From Deferribacteres bacterium (GTDB lineage Bacteria; Zhuqueibacterota; Zhuqueibacteria; Zhuqueibacterales; Geothermadaptataceae): a stretch of 64,000 bases of DNA. Below the pieces are notes generated by a model. The model was not told the origin of the DNA. It searched no databases and saw only the letters and a program-made list of their open reading frames with translations. A program made the position numbers and the translations under genes. The stretch is taken from the NCBI GenBank assembly GCA_020633655.1, contig JACKDF010000004.1, forward strand, positions 186,001 through 250,000, in the 5' to 3' direction. This document shows, in pieces, positions 45,229 to 53,682 of this stretch. Numbering within the stretch: the first letter of the stretch is position 1; each line of letters starts with the position of its first letter.

Positions 45229-46075
45229 TGTCATTCACGGACCCAACCTAAATCTTCTCGGTTCGCGGGAACCGGAAATCTATGGCACCGATGCTTTAGA
45301 GCCAATTAACGCCTACATTGCGGAAAAAACTGCGGAATATGGCATAGAATTGCATTTTTTTCAATCCAACTACGAAGGTGCCATCATAGAACGTATTCAT
45401 GCTGCACGCGGAACGGTAGATGGAATCGTGATTAATCCCGCTGCTTATACGCATTACAGTATTGCCATCCGTGATGCCCTCGCTGCCGTAGCGATACCGA
45501 CGGTAGAAGTGCACTTGTCGGATATTTCTCAGCGCGAGGATTTTCGTAAAATTTCTGTCATCTCGGATGTTTGTTTGCGCCAAATAGGTGGATTCGGTAA
45601 AGATAGCTATATTTTTGGTGTGGAAGCTCTGATTGGTCACAGCGCTTTGGGACGCATAAAGAACGAATTGAAAGCGGTTAACAACCGTGAGGAAATGCTG
45701 ATAAAGATTGTTAATATTTTGCATGCAACATTTCCAAAATACGATTGGACAGGAATATATCTGGTGGAAGGTGAAGAATTGGTATTGCATAATTTTCACG
45801 GCGCTCCCTCGCCGCACACGCGAATACCAATTGGGCAGGGAATCTGTGGGGCAGCGGTAGCAGAAAATGAGACGATTATCGTGCCGGATGTGAATGCAGA
45901 TAATCGCTATCTCGCTTGTAGTATCGAAACAAAATCAGAAATTGTCGTTCCGATTTATGCCAACGACGATATCATCGGTGAGATTGACATCGATAGCCAC
46001 CGGCTTGACGTATTTAAGAATCACGACCGTCAATTTTTGGAAGAAGTTGCTTTGGAGATTGGTGCTCGGTGGTAG
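45215..46075 (+). CDS. aroQ: Type II 3-dehydroquinate dehydratase fused to fRMsr-like GAF domain
   Basis: 286 residues, about 140 longer than a normal type II dehydroquinase. Residues 1-145: GPNLNLLGSREPEIYG (catalytic Tyr23), INPAAYTHYS (Asn74), VEVHLSDI (His100) and RKISVISDVC complete the dehydratase. Residues 160-286 are a GAF domain resembling free-methionine-(R)-sulfoxide reductase: IPIGQGICGAAVAENE (Cys211) and YLACSIETKSEIVVP (Cys235). Their 24-residue spacing matches, from memory, Cys94 and Cys118 of the E. coli enzyme. The third Cys (E. coli Cys84) is replaced by His201. The role of the fused part could be redox sensing or reductase activity; unknown. Last enzyme of the supraoperon. 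Confidence 0.88.
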   Translation: MKIIDVIHGPNLNLLGSREPEIYGTDALEPINAYIAEKTAEYGIELHFFQSNYEGAIIERIHAARGTVDGIVINPAAYTHYSIAIRDALAAVAIPTVEVHLSDISQREDFRKISVISDVCLRQIGGFGKDSYIFGVEALIGHSALGRIKNELKAVNNREEMLIKIVNILHATFPKYDWTGIYLVEGEELVLHNFHGAPSPHTRIPIGQGICGAAVAENETIIVPDVNADNRYLACSIETKSEIVVPIYANDDIIGEIDIDSHRLDVFKNHDRQFLEEVALEIGARW

Positions 46076-46509
46076 ATAAAAAAACAGATGAGGAACGTCT
46101 TCGACAAAAACTCGAAAGCATCGAGCGGCTTTTTGCCGGTGCTACTACTCCCGGGGAACGAATTGCTGCAGGCGTCGCGCTTAAAAAAATTAAAAAACGT
46201 TTGCAAGAAATACAAAAAAATGATCGACCCATTGAATATAAATTTACAATGAATGATATGTGGTCGAGAAAACTACTTGTGGCCTTAATGCGGCGCTATG
46301 GTATTTCACCTTACCGATATTACCGACAACGTTATACTACTGTTATGGCGAGAGTGCCAAAGCAATTTGTGGAAGAAATTTTGTGGCCGGAATTTACAGA
46401 ATTGAATGAAGTGTTGCGAGCTTATCTGGATGAGACGACAAACAGAATAATATCCAAAAACATATTTTCCGATAGCTCCGAAGCTGTCGTCGTTCGGGAA
46501 TTGGGATAG
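46069..46509 (+). CDS. Conserved small basic protein, unknown function
   Basis: 146 residues with no signal peptide or membrane helix. The first half is a charged helical segment with GATTPGERIAAGVALKKIKK, somewhat like DUF2786-type N-termini; the second half has WSRKLLVALMRRYGISPYRYYRQRYT and LDETTNRII. The GTG at 46069 overlaps the aroQ-GAF stop by 7 bp, so it is probably co-transcribed with the aromatic operon. I do not recognise a function, and its relation to aromatic synthesis may be only positional. Confidence 0.6.
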   Translation: MVDKKTDEERLRQKLESIERLFAGATTPGERIAAGVALKKIKKRLQEIQKNDRPIEYKFTMNDMWSRKLLVALMRRYGISPYRYYRQRYTTVMARVPKQFVEEILWPEFTELNEVLRAYLDETTNRIISKNIFSDSSEAVVVRELG

Positions 46510-46512
46510 AAT

Positions 46513-46545
46513 AAAAAAAGGTCACTTTTTGAGTGACCTTTTTTT
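46513..46545 (+). terminator. Bidirectional terminator between the aromatic operon and the tRNA cluster
   Basis: A perfect 14-bp stem AAAAAAAGGTCACT / AGTGACCTTTTTTT with a TTTTG loop (46513-46545). Its A and T tracts work in both directions, ending the plus-strand supraoperon and the minus-strand tRNA operon. Confidence 0.9.
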
Positions 46546-46550
46546 ATTCG

Positions 46551-46622
46551 TGACCCCTAGGGGGTTTGAACCCCTGTTGCAGGAATGAAAGTCCTGAGTC
46601 CTAACCACTAGACGAAGGGGCC
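46551..46622 (-). tRNA. tRNA-Glu (anticodon UUC)
   Basis: On the minus strand GGCCCCTTCGTCTAGTGG opens a cloverleaf with a 7-bp acceptor stem, the anticodon loop CTTTCAT and a T loop with GGTTCAAAC. The 3' CCA is not encoded. It is last in the cluster, next to the terminator. Confidence 0.93.
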
Positions 46623-46682
46623 AAAATTCAGAGCTGTAATAATAATTATAAACAATTTTAAATGCAACATTTTTTTAAGAAG

Positions 46683-46756
46683 GGTGAGCGACGGGACTTG
46701 AACCCGCGGCCACCAGAGCCACAATCTGGCGCTCTACCAACTGAGCTACGCCCACC
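46683..46756 (-). tRNA. tRNA-His (anticodon GUG)
   Basis: On the minus strand GGTGGGCGTAGCTCAGTTGG starts a cloverleaf with loop TTGTGGC and T arm GGGTTCAAGTCCC. An extra G at -1 (46756) faces C73, as expected for tRNA-His. The 3' CCA is not encoded. Confidence 0.93.
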
Positions 46757-46785
46757 ATTTAAAAAGGCTTTGCCTTCTTTTATTG

Positions 46786-46859
46786 TACGCCAGAGGGGAA
46801 TCGAACCCATAACCTACGGCTTAGAAGGCCGTTGCTCTATCCGATTGAGCTACTGGCGC
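46786..46859 (-). tRNA. tRNA-Arg (anticodon UCU)
   Basis: On the minus strand GCGCCAGTAGCTCAATCGG begins a cloverleaf with anticodon loop CTTCTAA, 74 nt. G1 pairs with U72. The 3' CCA is not encoded. Confidence 0.92.
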
Positions 46860-46876
46860 CCTTGTCAAAAAGAAAG

Positions 46877-46951
46877 TCGGGGCAGCAGGATTTGAACCTG
46901 CGGCCCCCTGGTCCCAAACCAGGTGCGCTAACCGGACTGCGCTATGCCCCG
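46877..46951 (-). tRNA. tRNA-Pro (anticodon UGG)
   Basis: On the minus strand CGGGGCATAGCGCAGTCCGG starts a cloverleaf with anticodon loop TTTGGGA, 75 nt. The first tRNA of the cluster, about 50 bp after the promoter. The 3' CCA is not encoded. Confidence 0.93.
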
Positions 46952-47000
46952 TTTTCAGTTTATCCAAAGAACCCGCCCGGCTCAGCCAGACAAGATGCAT

Positions 47001-47028
47001 AAGATAGTGTTTTTTGTTATAATGTCAA
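47001..47028 (-). promoter_or_regulatory. Promoter of the tRNA-Pro-Arg-His-Glu cluster
   Basis: On the minus strand TTGACA (47023-47028) and TATCTT (47001-47006) with a 16-bp spacer, about 50 bp upstream of tRNA-Pro. A G/C-rich stretch that could act as a discriminator follows the -10. Confidence 0.65.
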
Positions 47029-47170
47029 GTTTATTTTCGGGGTGTTTTATCATTTCTTTAATTTTAAAAAAGATTTTTCGTTTGATAAAATCTGTATTCT
47101 GAAATCTAGTTGAAAAACTTTTGGACAGGGCCATGATAAACGTTTTTGTTTTGATCTATGCATCGTTTTT

Positions 47171-47230
47171 CTTAAAAAGAAAGCGTCCTCTCCGAGTTCA
47201 ATACTTCTTTCACTCGACAGGACGCTTTCG
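47171..47230 (-). terminator. Terminator after the PspA cluster
   Basis: Read on the minus strand, GAAAGCGTCCT pairs with AGGACGCTTTC (outer arms 47179-47189 and 47219-47229), with an inner CGAGT/ACTCG pairing, and is followed by TTTTTAAG. It lies 35 bp past the pspA stop. Confidence 0.7.
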
Positions 47231-47265
47231 ATTTGTTAATGTCTTAACAGAGCCGCAAAAGAATT

Positions 47266-47973
47266 TTATTGGATGCCCATCTTTGCTTTCAAGGCTGCCA
47301 GGGAATCTGATGCGGAACTTGCCGCTGGTGTGTCCAAAGCAGCATTAATTTCCTCATCGAGCGAAGTACCGATTTGACCAATGTCGCCGTAAGCTTCAGC
47401 CAGCGATTCTTCTTCGTTCACTTTGTCCTTCATGCGTTCGAGCATGGCGACTGTGCTTGAAGAATCAACACTTGATAACTGCTGGTTGATTTTTTTCATC
47501 GAAGAAGCCGTCTTTGCACGGGCCTTTAATGTCACGAGTTCGTTTTCATAACGGGAAATGGTCTGCTTCAATTTTTCAACCTTTCCTTGCAATTGATCAG
47601 CCATTTTTTGCTGCGCCTGCCAGTCCGCAGTGAGTTGTGTGCCACGATTTGCGGCCTCTTCTTTTTTCGTGAGTGATTCAGTCGCCAAGCGTTCTGCCTG
47701 TCCTGCATCAAGTTCACCACCTTGCATTTTTTGAAGGAGAAGCATTGCTTTTCGTTCGTAATCACCTGCTAATTTTTGTTGATCCTCAGCATCTTTCCGC
47801 ATGCGAATCGCTAAGGCTTTCACTTGTGCCAGGCTCTGCATGGAACCTTGCAGGTCATTTTTGAGATCACGGATACCTTGTTCCGTCATTTTAATCGGAT
47901 CTTCCAATTTATCAACAACTGAGTGTGCCTGTGCCTGGCCAACTTTAAATATTCTGCTAAATACTCCTGCCAT
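47266..47973 (-). CDS. pspA: PspA/IM30 family membrane-remodelling protein
   Basis: 235 residues, almost entirely helical, with the N-terminal MAGVFSRIFKVGQAQAHSVVDKLEDPIKM stretch followed by long coiled coils and a Ser/Ala-rich tail. It belongs to the ESCRT-III-like PspA/Vipp1 family, which binds and repairs stressed inner membrane. Last gene of the minus-strand cluster, 17 bp after the YbjN-like gene. Its neighbours (DUF4178, DUF350, membrane spermidine-synthase-like, K+ channel, J-domain) recur around PspA in comparative studies of the psp response, but this set is not the E. coli pspABC operon. Confidence 0.9.
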   Translation of the reverse strand: MAGVFSRIFKVGQAQAHSVVDKLEDPIKMTEQGIRDLKNDLQGSMQSLAQVKALAIRMRKDAEDQQKLAGDYERKAMLLLQKMQGGELDAGQAERLATESLTKKEEAANRGTQLTADWQAQQKMADQLQGKVEKLKQTISRYENELVTLKARAKTASSMKKINQQLSSVDSSSTVAMLERMKDKVNEEESLAEAYGDIGQIGTSLDEEINAALDTPAASSASDSLAALKAKMGIQ

Positions 47974-47989
47974 TTTTATTTACCTCCAA

Positions 47990-48388
47990 TTATTTTTTTG
48001 CAAATTCTATGAGTTCGTTGGCATTTTCAGCCAGGGCTAATGAAAGGGATGAAATTGAAGCTTCCAGTTCGTTTTTATCAAGATTTTCTAATTGCAGCGT
48101 ATCCCGATAAAAAACGGTCGTTTCTTCTTCATTAATCACAAATGCACCATGCACCATTTCATGATTCATCTGCAGAAGACGTTTATAAAGCTCTGCTTTA
48201 TTTTCCTTGGGAATGGGAATAATCGGCTGTTCAATAATAACAATAGGTTCTTCGCAGTCGATGATCATATTTTGAATACCTCGATCTTCATCCTGAATAA
48301 CGACAAGTTCCTCGGTCTCATTTTCTTTCGTGATTTTTACGTCCATTTCAAGAAGGTAGGATTTCACTTTGTTGAGGTTTTCTGACAT
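47990..48388 (-). CDS. YbjN/CesT-fold small protein
   Basis: 132 residues, acidic, with no signal peptide. The sheet-helix pattern, with ELVVIQDEDRGIQNMIIDCE, an AELYKRLLQMNHEMVHGAFV helix and strand, and a final LSLALAENANELIEFAKK helix, resembles YbjN or CesT/Tir-chaperone-type folds. Proteins of this fold are reported next to PspA genes, so it may be a chaperone or regulator of PspA or of the channel. The assignment is from pattern only. Confidence 0.6.
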   Translation of the reverse strand: MSENLNKVKSYLLEMDVKITKENETEELVVIQDEDRGIQNMIIDCEEPIVIIEQPIIPIPKENKAELYKRLLQMNHEMVHGAFVINEEETTVFYRDTLQLENLDKNELEASISSLSLALAENANELIEFAKK

Positions 48389-48495
48389 TGGATTCCTCCT
48401 GGGATTTGAAGTTTTATATTTGAATTAATGTATTTTGTTGGGTTTATTGAGTCTATTTTAAGTCTTTTTGATTTACACATAATAATGTTCAAAAT

Positions 48496-48849
48496 TCATT
48501 TTCGCAGATGATTTTCCAGCTCCTCATATGCTTTGTTCAGGCCTTGCACAATTTCATTTGCGAGTTTCACTTTTTGGGTGTCACTGGAGTGTAAATCCGG
48601 GTGGTATTTTCGCACCATTTTTTTCCAGCCTTTGCGGACAGTCTCGATATCGGAACCATAAGGTACTTCAAGATTGGCATAAAAACCAGCAATGCGTGGA
48701 TCGTGATTGCGTACTGGGTCTTTAGTCGAATTCGAGCTTGGGTTCTTAAGTCCCTCAGCAGTATACACTTCATCGATTGGGATTTCATGATTGTGATGAA
48801 TACCTAGCTCAGCGCGTACTATTTTCGATAATCTATCAAATAAGGACAT
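48496..48849 (-). CDS. J-domain protein (DnaJ-like co-chaperone)
   Basis: 117 residues. The C-terminal half is a J domain: FYANLEVPYGSDIETVRKGW, then KYHPDLHSSD with the HPD motif at residues 83-85, and a final helix with LNKAYEELENHLRK. The N-terminal 50 residues are short and unassigned. It has no G/F or zinc region. It should stimulate an Hsp70 (DnaK) elsewhere, probably on a cluster client such as PspA or the YbjN-like protein. The K+ channel gene lies 38 bp away. Confidence 0.85.
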   Translation of the reverse strand: MSLFDRLSKIVRAELGIHHNHEIPIDEVYTAEGLKNPSSNSTKDPVRNHDPRIAGFYANLEVPYGSDIETVRKGWKKMVRKYHPDLHSSDTQKVKLANEIVQGLNKAYEELENHLRK

Positions 48850-48886
48850 TTATCATCTCACATACGTTTTGAAACGATTTTCACTC

Positions 48887-49918
48887 TCAATTATTTTCAG
48901 GACGATTGGTAGCAATGATAATTAAGGCATCATCCTGGTTTACCACGTAATCGATTGCAGGATTTGAAATAACCTCTGCGTCACCCTTACGTTGCACGGC
49001 GAGTACGATGCTTTGCCGTGTTCGTTTCATCTCGGTAAAAATATCGATGAATTTTTTGCCTGCCAAGTCGTTCGGAACAGGAATTTTATAGAGATCGTTG
49101 CCATACTTTGAGCTGAGTAGTTCGGAAATTACTTTTGAAATACCGTGTTCCAGAGCAGCGCGTGAAATGAGTTTCGTACTAAATTCTGATCCCACGATAA
49201 TTTCATCGGCTTTTGCGCGCCGGCAGTGTCTCACATTTTTTTCATCCAGCAATTCGACGATAGTATAGGCGCTCTCGTTCATACATTCCACGGTGAGTGT
49301 TGTCAAAACGGTTTTTGCATCACGGGCACTTTCATCAATATTATCATCGCTCATGATAACCACAGTACTCGCTTTTTCGACATTAGCACGTTTTAAATTT
49401 TCTTCATTTACATCGCCTTGGATGAAATAGAGATTTTCATCATCAACAGGTTTCACTTCCATATCGGCAATCAGGATTATAGGTGTAATGGCGCATCTAT
49501 CGTCGTTGCGCAGTTCGGCTAAAATTTCTCGCGTACGTGGTGTCCATTCGCATAAAATTATGTGGTTTGTAAAAGTATAAGAACCCATTCCACGGTCTTC
49601 CTTTAATTTTCTTTCAACAAATACACTGGCGATTGTCGCTGTAAATACTCCGAGAATACCTATTCCCATGATCATCACGATGGTACCAATTATTCTTCCA
49701 CCGTCTGAAACCGGTGAAATGTCACCATACCCCACAGTTGTCATTGTGACGACACTCCACCACAACGCCTCTTTAAATGAACGGCCTTCTTCAAAATAAG
49801 TAAGGCCCACTGCACTGAAAATGATGAGCAGAGCAATCACAAATAGAATACGAAAGATGTTTTCTCGCTTTAAAAATGTAAAAATTTGTGCGAGTTTCTT
49901 TTTGATAGATTTATTCAT
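48887..49918 (-). CDS. Two-helix K+ channel with RCK (TrkA-N/C) domains
   Basis: 343 residues. Two membrane helices (about 21-42 and 76-98) flank the selectivity filter TTVGYGD (residues 60-66). A cytoplasmic TrkA-N-like domain (HIILCEWTPRTREIL) and a C-terminal TrkA-C-type part follow, as in MthK-type channels. The Gly-rich nucleotide motif is altered (CEW where CGW is common), so ligand binding may differ. It should let K+ (or another cation) flow under control, consistent with a membrane-damage response. In the PspA cluster. Confidence 0.88.
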   Translation of the reverse strand: MNKSIKKKLAQIFTFLKRENIFRILFVIALLIIFSAVGLTYFEEGRSFKEALWWSVVTMTTVGYGDISPVSDGGRIIGTIVMIMGIGILGVFTATIASVFVERKLKEDRGMGSYTFTNHIILCEWTPRTREILAELRNDDRCAITPIILIADMEVKPVDDENLYFIQGDVNEENLKRANVEKASTVVIMSDDNIDESARDAKTVLTTLTVECMNESAYTIVELLDEKNVRHCRRAKADEIIVGSEFSTKLISRAALEHGISKVISELLSSKYGNDLYKIPVPNDLAGKKFIDIFTEMKRTRQSIVLAVQRKGDAEVISNPAIDYVVNQDDALIIIATNRPENN

Positions 49919-50149
49919 TTCTGCTGATTGTTTTTGTGCTCACTTTGAATTTGTTTTATAACCTGGTTTATTCATGCGTTATATAAAGATGACTATGGGT
50001 AGAGGATATCATCTGATCAATCATTGGTGTTTGCGATTTATACACATTAAGACAACTAATTTCTAATCCCGGGAATTTTCAATATATAAACTAAAATCTG
50101 ATTAACAAAACACATGCTTTGAAAAATCCAAAATTTCTATCTCGAGAAA

Positions 50150-51697
50150 TCAATAATAATCCCACTCACCCTTTTCATAGTATTTATACAAAACCAGATT
50201 AAATTCATCATTTATTTCTATTTCATCCAAATCATCGAACATTCCTTTACCAAAATGGAGCATTGAGAGAAGCGCATCATGATTGATGAATCTGGTTTCA
50301 AGCGTATCAAGGGTAACATGCATTAAGCGTTGTTTTATGTGCTCTGTACTAATACCCTCATAATTTACGCCCACGATCCATCCCCATTCACCCATTGTAG
50401 GAATGTTATTGTGCATAGGCAATGTTACAAAACCTGCCGCTCCCATCGTTTTCATGATGGATAAATAAGCTTTGCGTGAAAAAAATGGACTGGTCGCCTG
50501 AGTGACAAGTATACCACCACGACTCATGATATGCTTTACCTGCTGGTAAAATTGTTGGCTATATAAACGTGAGAGTGACACAGTTTTGGGATCAGGTAAA
50601 TCGATCAAAACAATGTCATAAAATTTTTCGCTGTCCCGCACAAAGATAGCCGCATCCATATTGTGGATTTGCACTTTTGGTGATAGGAGCGAGCCTTTAT
50701 TTGCACTGAGGAAAATGCCATTGTCTCTGCCCAGCGCAGTTACTGCCGGATCGATATCGACTAAATCAACGTGTTCAACTTCCTTGTATTTTAGTATTTC
50801 TCGGGCGGCCATGCCATCTCCGCCACCGAGAATGAGTATATTTTTACGCGCTGCAGCCATCGCAAAGGCGGGATGAACCAGGGGTTCATGGTAGCGTGCC
50901 TCATCGTATGTACTGAATTGGAGATTGCCATTAAGATAAAGCCAATAATCGCTTTTCCAGCGTGTGATGACAATTTTTTGATAAGGAGTTTGCTCGCTGA
51001 ATATGATCGTATCACGGTATTTTTGCTGTTCGCTGTATTGCACAATCGGTTTCGCCAAATAGACCAAACTCAAGAAGGCAAATGGGAGAACAAGAAAGCC
51101 TGATGATAAAAAGCGTCTGTAGACAGTGTTATTTCTTTGCTGCCAGAACAAAGCCGCAGCAACAGCAAGGTTTATTGTTCCCAGGATTATGGGTGTGTAA
51201 GTGAGACCGAGATAGGGCAGGGCGACAAATGCGAAAAGTAACCCACCTAGCAGAGCACCATAATAATCCTTTTCCATTACTGAACTGATGTTAATACGCA
51301 GTTCCTCAAAATAGGCATTGAGACGTGTTGCCAATGGTAATTCCATGCCTATGAGCAGACCAATGGCGATCGCAAAAAGGTAGATTATAAAATCAATACT
51401 TTGGATGTAAATTGATATCCAGTAAATCGAAATAGCGCTGATAGCGCAAAGCAGGGAAAGTGCCAGTTCGACGAAGATAAATGCGTCGAGCAGGTTCTTT
51501 TTGATGTTTTTGCTAAGACGACTCCCCAAACCCATGGCAAAAAGCATGAGTGAAATCGTCAAAGCCCATTGCACAACGGCATTGCCGAGCAGATAACTTG
51601 CCAGGGTTGACATGACATATTCTGCCACAATACCAGCTAAACCGGTTGCAAAGATACAAGCTTTTAAAATAAAATTGTTTCTGGCGGCGTTGACCAT
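50150..51697 (-). CDS. Membrane-anchored spermidine-synthase-like protein
   Basis: 515 residues. The first ~230 are hydrophobic with about seven membrane helices; residues about 250-470 form an aminopropyltransferase-like Rossmann domain with LILGGGDGMAAREILKYKEV, VDLVDIDPAVTALGRD, MDAAIFVRDSEKFYDIVLIDL (about 330-350) and PDPKT. The family is found near PspA and DUF350 genes. It may make a polyamine-type product at the membrane; the substrate is not known. A 230-bp gap separates it from the K+ channel gene downstream. Confidence 0.8.
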   Translation of the reverse strand: MVNAARNNFILKACIFATGLAGIVAEYVMSTLASYLLGNAVVQWALTISLMLFAMGLGSRLSKNIKKNLLDAFIFVELALSLLCAISAISIYWISIYIQSIDFIIYLFAIAIGLLIGMELPLATRLNAYFEELRINISSVMEKDYYGALLGGLLFAFVALPYLGLTYTPIILGTINLAVAAALFWQQRNNTVYRRFLSSGFLVLPFAFLSLVYLAKPIVQYSEQQKYRDTIIFSEQTPYQKIVITRWKSDYWLYLNGNLQFSTYDEARYHEPLVHPAFAMAAARKNILILGGGDGMAAREILKYKEVEHVDLVDIDPAVTALGRDNGIFLSANKGSLLSPKVQIHNMDAAIFVRDSEKFYDIVLIDLPDPKTVSLSRLYSQQFYQQVKHIMSRGGILVTQATSPFFSRKAYLSIMKTMGAAGFVTLPMHNNIPTMGEWGWIVGVNYEGISTEHIKQRLMHVTLDTLETRFINHDALLSMLHFGKGMFDDLDEIEINDEFNLVLYKYYEKGEWDYY

Positions 51698-51798
51698 TGA
51701 AAGTGGACGTTAGAGTAAGAATTTAAATGGATGAGTGTGAGGATCATCGGAATTTGAAATATTCATGGATTATCACGATGATCCATCTGTCAGCTAAT

Positions 51799-52641
51799 TT
51801 ACACGACCCAACCCAGAAGAAGTGATGCTGCAATATAGGAAAATGCTTCGATCACACCGGCACCGACATTGGGTTTCTCCTGATTCACCAGTTCATCCGT
51901 GAGCTTTTCGCCAGGGAGCAGGAGTTTATCTGTGATGAAACGAACGATGGGTAGCATTATCAAACCAAAGAGGACAAAGGTGCCAAATTCAGTCAAATTT
52001 GCACGCCAGGAAATGAAGTCGCCATATATACTGATGCGAATTATATTTCCGAATGCAATGAGTACACCGGCAAATGCCACACCGACGGCGATGTTATCTT
52101 TTTCAATGTGCTCGTGTACGTCGAAAGGTGTGATAAGGTCGTAGACACGACTCGCAAGAATGAGAACAGCCTGCCCGATGAGCCAGAAAACAATGGCAGT
52201 CATGAGATCGCCCTCTCCCTGGATTGCACCGGCAACGACCAGGCCTGCAGCCAAATAATTTCCACCCGAAATGGCACCTGCGCCGGCATTTCTGTCACGA
52301 ATGATTTCGTCTTCGAGACTGAATTTACTGAGAATTATTTTTTCGTTTATAATTCCCGCGATATTCAACAGAATAATCGCAAAAATGCCATAAAAGAGAA
52401 TATCGATGAGATCCTCTGTCCAGCCTTTTGAGGGACCATCAAGGACGCCACCGAGGGCGAATATCAGGCCGAGGTAATAGCCGGTAACGGCTAATGCTAA
52501 GGCAAAATTATCGTTTTTCAGAAGTTCGAAATGTAAATCATAGTGGCTGTTGAATTTATTAAATACCCACTTACCAAGAAGAAAAATAATAAATGTCGCA
52601 ACCAGATAAATAATTCCAGTGACAACTTGGTCCAAAGACAT
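51799..52641 (-). CDS. DUF350 membrane protein (duplicated)
   Basis: 280 residues, with eight or so hydrophobic helices. Two halves repeat the same pattern (KNDNFALALAVTGYYLGL and EKDNIAVGVAFAGVLIAF), the DUF350/YjfL signature. It is a membrane component of unknown function that co-occurs with PspA and the spermidine-synthase-like family (YjfL belongs to the E. coli yjfIJKLMC group). The stop lies about 100 bp before the next gene. Confidence 0.85.
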   Translation of the reverse strand: MSLDQVVTGIIYLVATFIIFLLGKWVFNKFNSHYDLHFELLKNDNFALALAVTGYYLGLIFALGGVLDGPSKGWTEDLIDILFYGIFAIILLNIAGIINEKIILSKFSLEDEIIRDRNAGAGAISGGNYLAAGLVVAGAIQGEGDLMTAIVFWLIGQAVLILASRVYDLITPFDVHEHIEKDNIAVGVAFAGVLIAFGNIIRISIYGDFISWRANLTEFGTFVLFGLIMLPIVRFITDKLLLPGEKLTDELVNQEKPNVGAGVIEAFSYIAASLLLGWVV

Positions 52642-52863
52642 AACTTCCTCCAGATTTTGAAGGTGAGAATTCTATTTGCGAACTCGTTGATCATGGTGCT
52701 TTTCAACGAGCTTTGTGAACTGGAATAATGTAAAAAAATTCAAAGGTTTGTGAATTGCTGTGACGTTTCTTAGCTGTTTTATTCAAGCAAAACTCAAAGG
52801 GAACGATGGGAAGGAGATATCCCACGCCCCATCTTTGCCTTAATGAATTAAACATGCAAAAAT

Positions 52864-53613
52864 TTATTTGCCGCCGCGGCTCGAGCTTCGACTGCGAACA
52901 CTGCTCATATTGCTGCGGCTGACACGACTTTTAACTTTGTTTGCGAAATTCGTATTACGTGTTTTCTCAATCGTCGATCGTCGTTGATAGAAATTTGGTT
53001 TTGTTTCCTTGGTGACACGTCCACTCGTACCATACATCGAACCACTGTTACCACCATAATAGCTTCCATTCCCAAAATATGGCTCTCCTCGGCGGCGGAA
53101 ATCATTATAGGAATTCCAGTCATTTCGATAAACCGGCCGGTTAAACATACCAAATACCGTGCTCATCATTGCGTATTTGCCATACCATTCCCAAAAGGAG
53201 TTGCCATAACTATCTGTGCGCCAATGGCCGTAATGTGAATTTCCTACATACTGATACCCGGGCGGATATTTGTCATTTTCAACTTTTCCATCGACAGTCT
53301 TTGAAGCGATTACCATTCCGAGATAATTATAGTATTTCTCATAATCATTCTGGCTCACTTCTACCCAATTGCCGATATCACTGGTGAAGCTTAACGAATC
53401 TGAATTGTCTTGTTTCTCGGCGAGAACAGTTTTGTACCGGTGATAATATTCCTTGAAAAAATTGCCATCTTCACGCATATCTTCGAGAATGATGGAGTAT
53501 TCGGGATAGTTCTTCAGGCTGCGTTCCAATTGTTGGAGTGGTGTACTTGCTCCACACGCAAAACTAAAACCTGCCAGGAGCAATAAAGTTATGTAACGTT
53601 GTGCATATTTCAT
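52864..53613 (-). CDS. Predicted lipoprotein with Arg/Ser-rich tail
   Basis: 249 residues. An N-terminal signal (YITLLLLAGFSFACG) with Cys in lipobox position suggests lipid anchoring. The middle has repeated aromatic Gly/Tyr motifs (YVGNSHYGHWRTDSYGNSFW, and FGNGSYYGGNSGSMYG), and the C-terminus is Arg/Ser-rich (KVKSRVSRSNMSSVRSRSSS). I do not recognise the family. In the cluster it is the only outer-envelope candidate. Confidence 0.65.
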   Translation of the reverse strand: MKYAQRYITLLLLAGFSFACGASTPLQQLERSLKNYPEYSIILEDMREDGNFFKEYYHRYKTVLAEKQDNSDSLSFTSDIGNWVEVSQNDYEKYYNYLGMVIASKTVDGKVENDKYPPGYQYVGNSHYGHWRTDSYGNSFWEWYGKYAMMSTVFGMFNRPVYRNDWNSYNDFRRRGEPYFGNGSYYGGNSGSMYGTSGRVTKETKPNFYQRRSTIEKTRNTNFANKVKSRVSRSNMSSVRSRSSSRGGK

Positions 53614-53682
53614 GATTCTTTTCCTTTTTTTAAGGGAAACAAATCCTTCATTTTGCTGTGATCAAAAGGGTTTTGATATTTC

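Noticed and set aside
46662..46895. Plus-strand open frame across tRNA-His and tRNA-Arg
   Set aside because: The DNA is fully explained by tRNA genes on the minus strand.
47121..47348. Plus-strand open frame between the tRNA cluster and pspA
   Set aside because: It runs through the pspA terminator and into the 3' end of pspA, with no ribosome site or family features.
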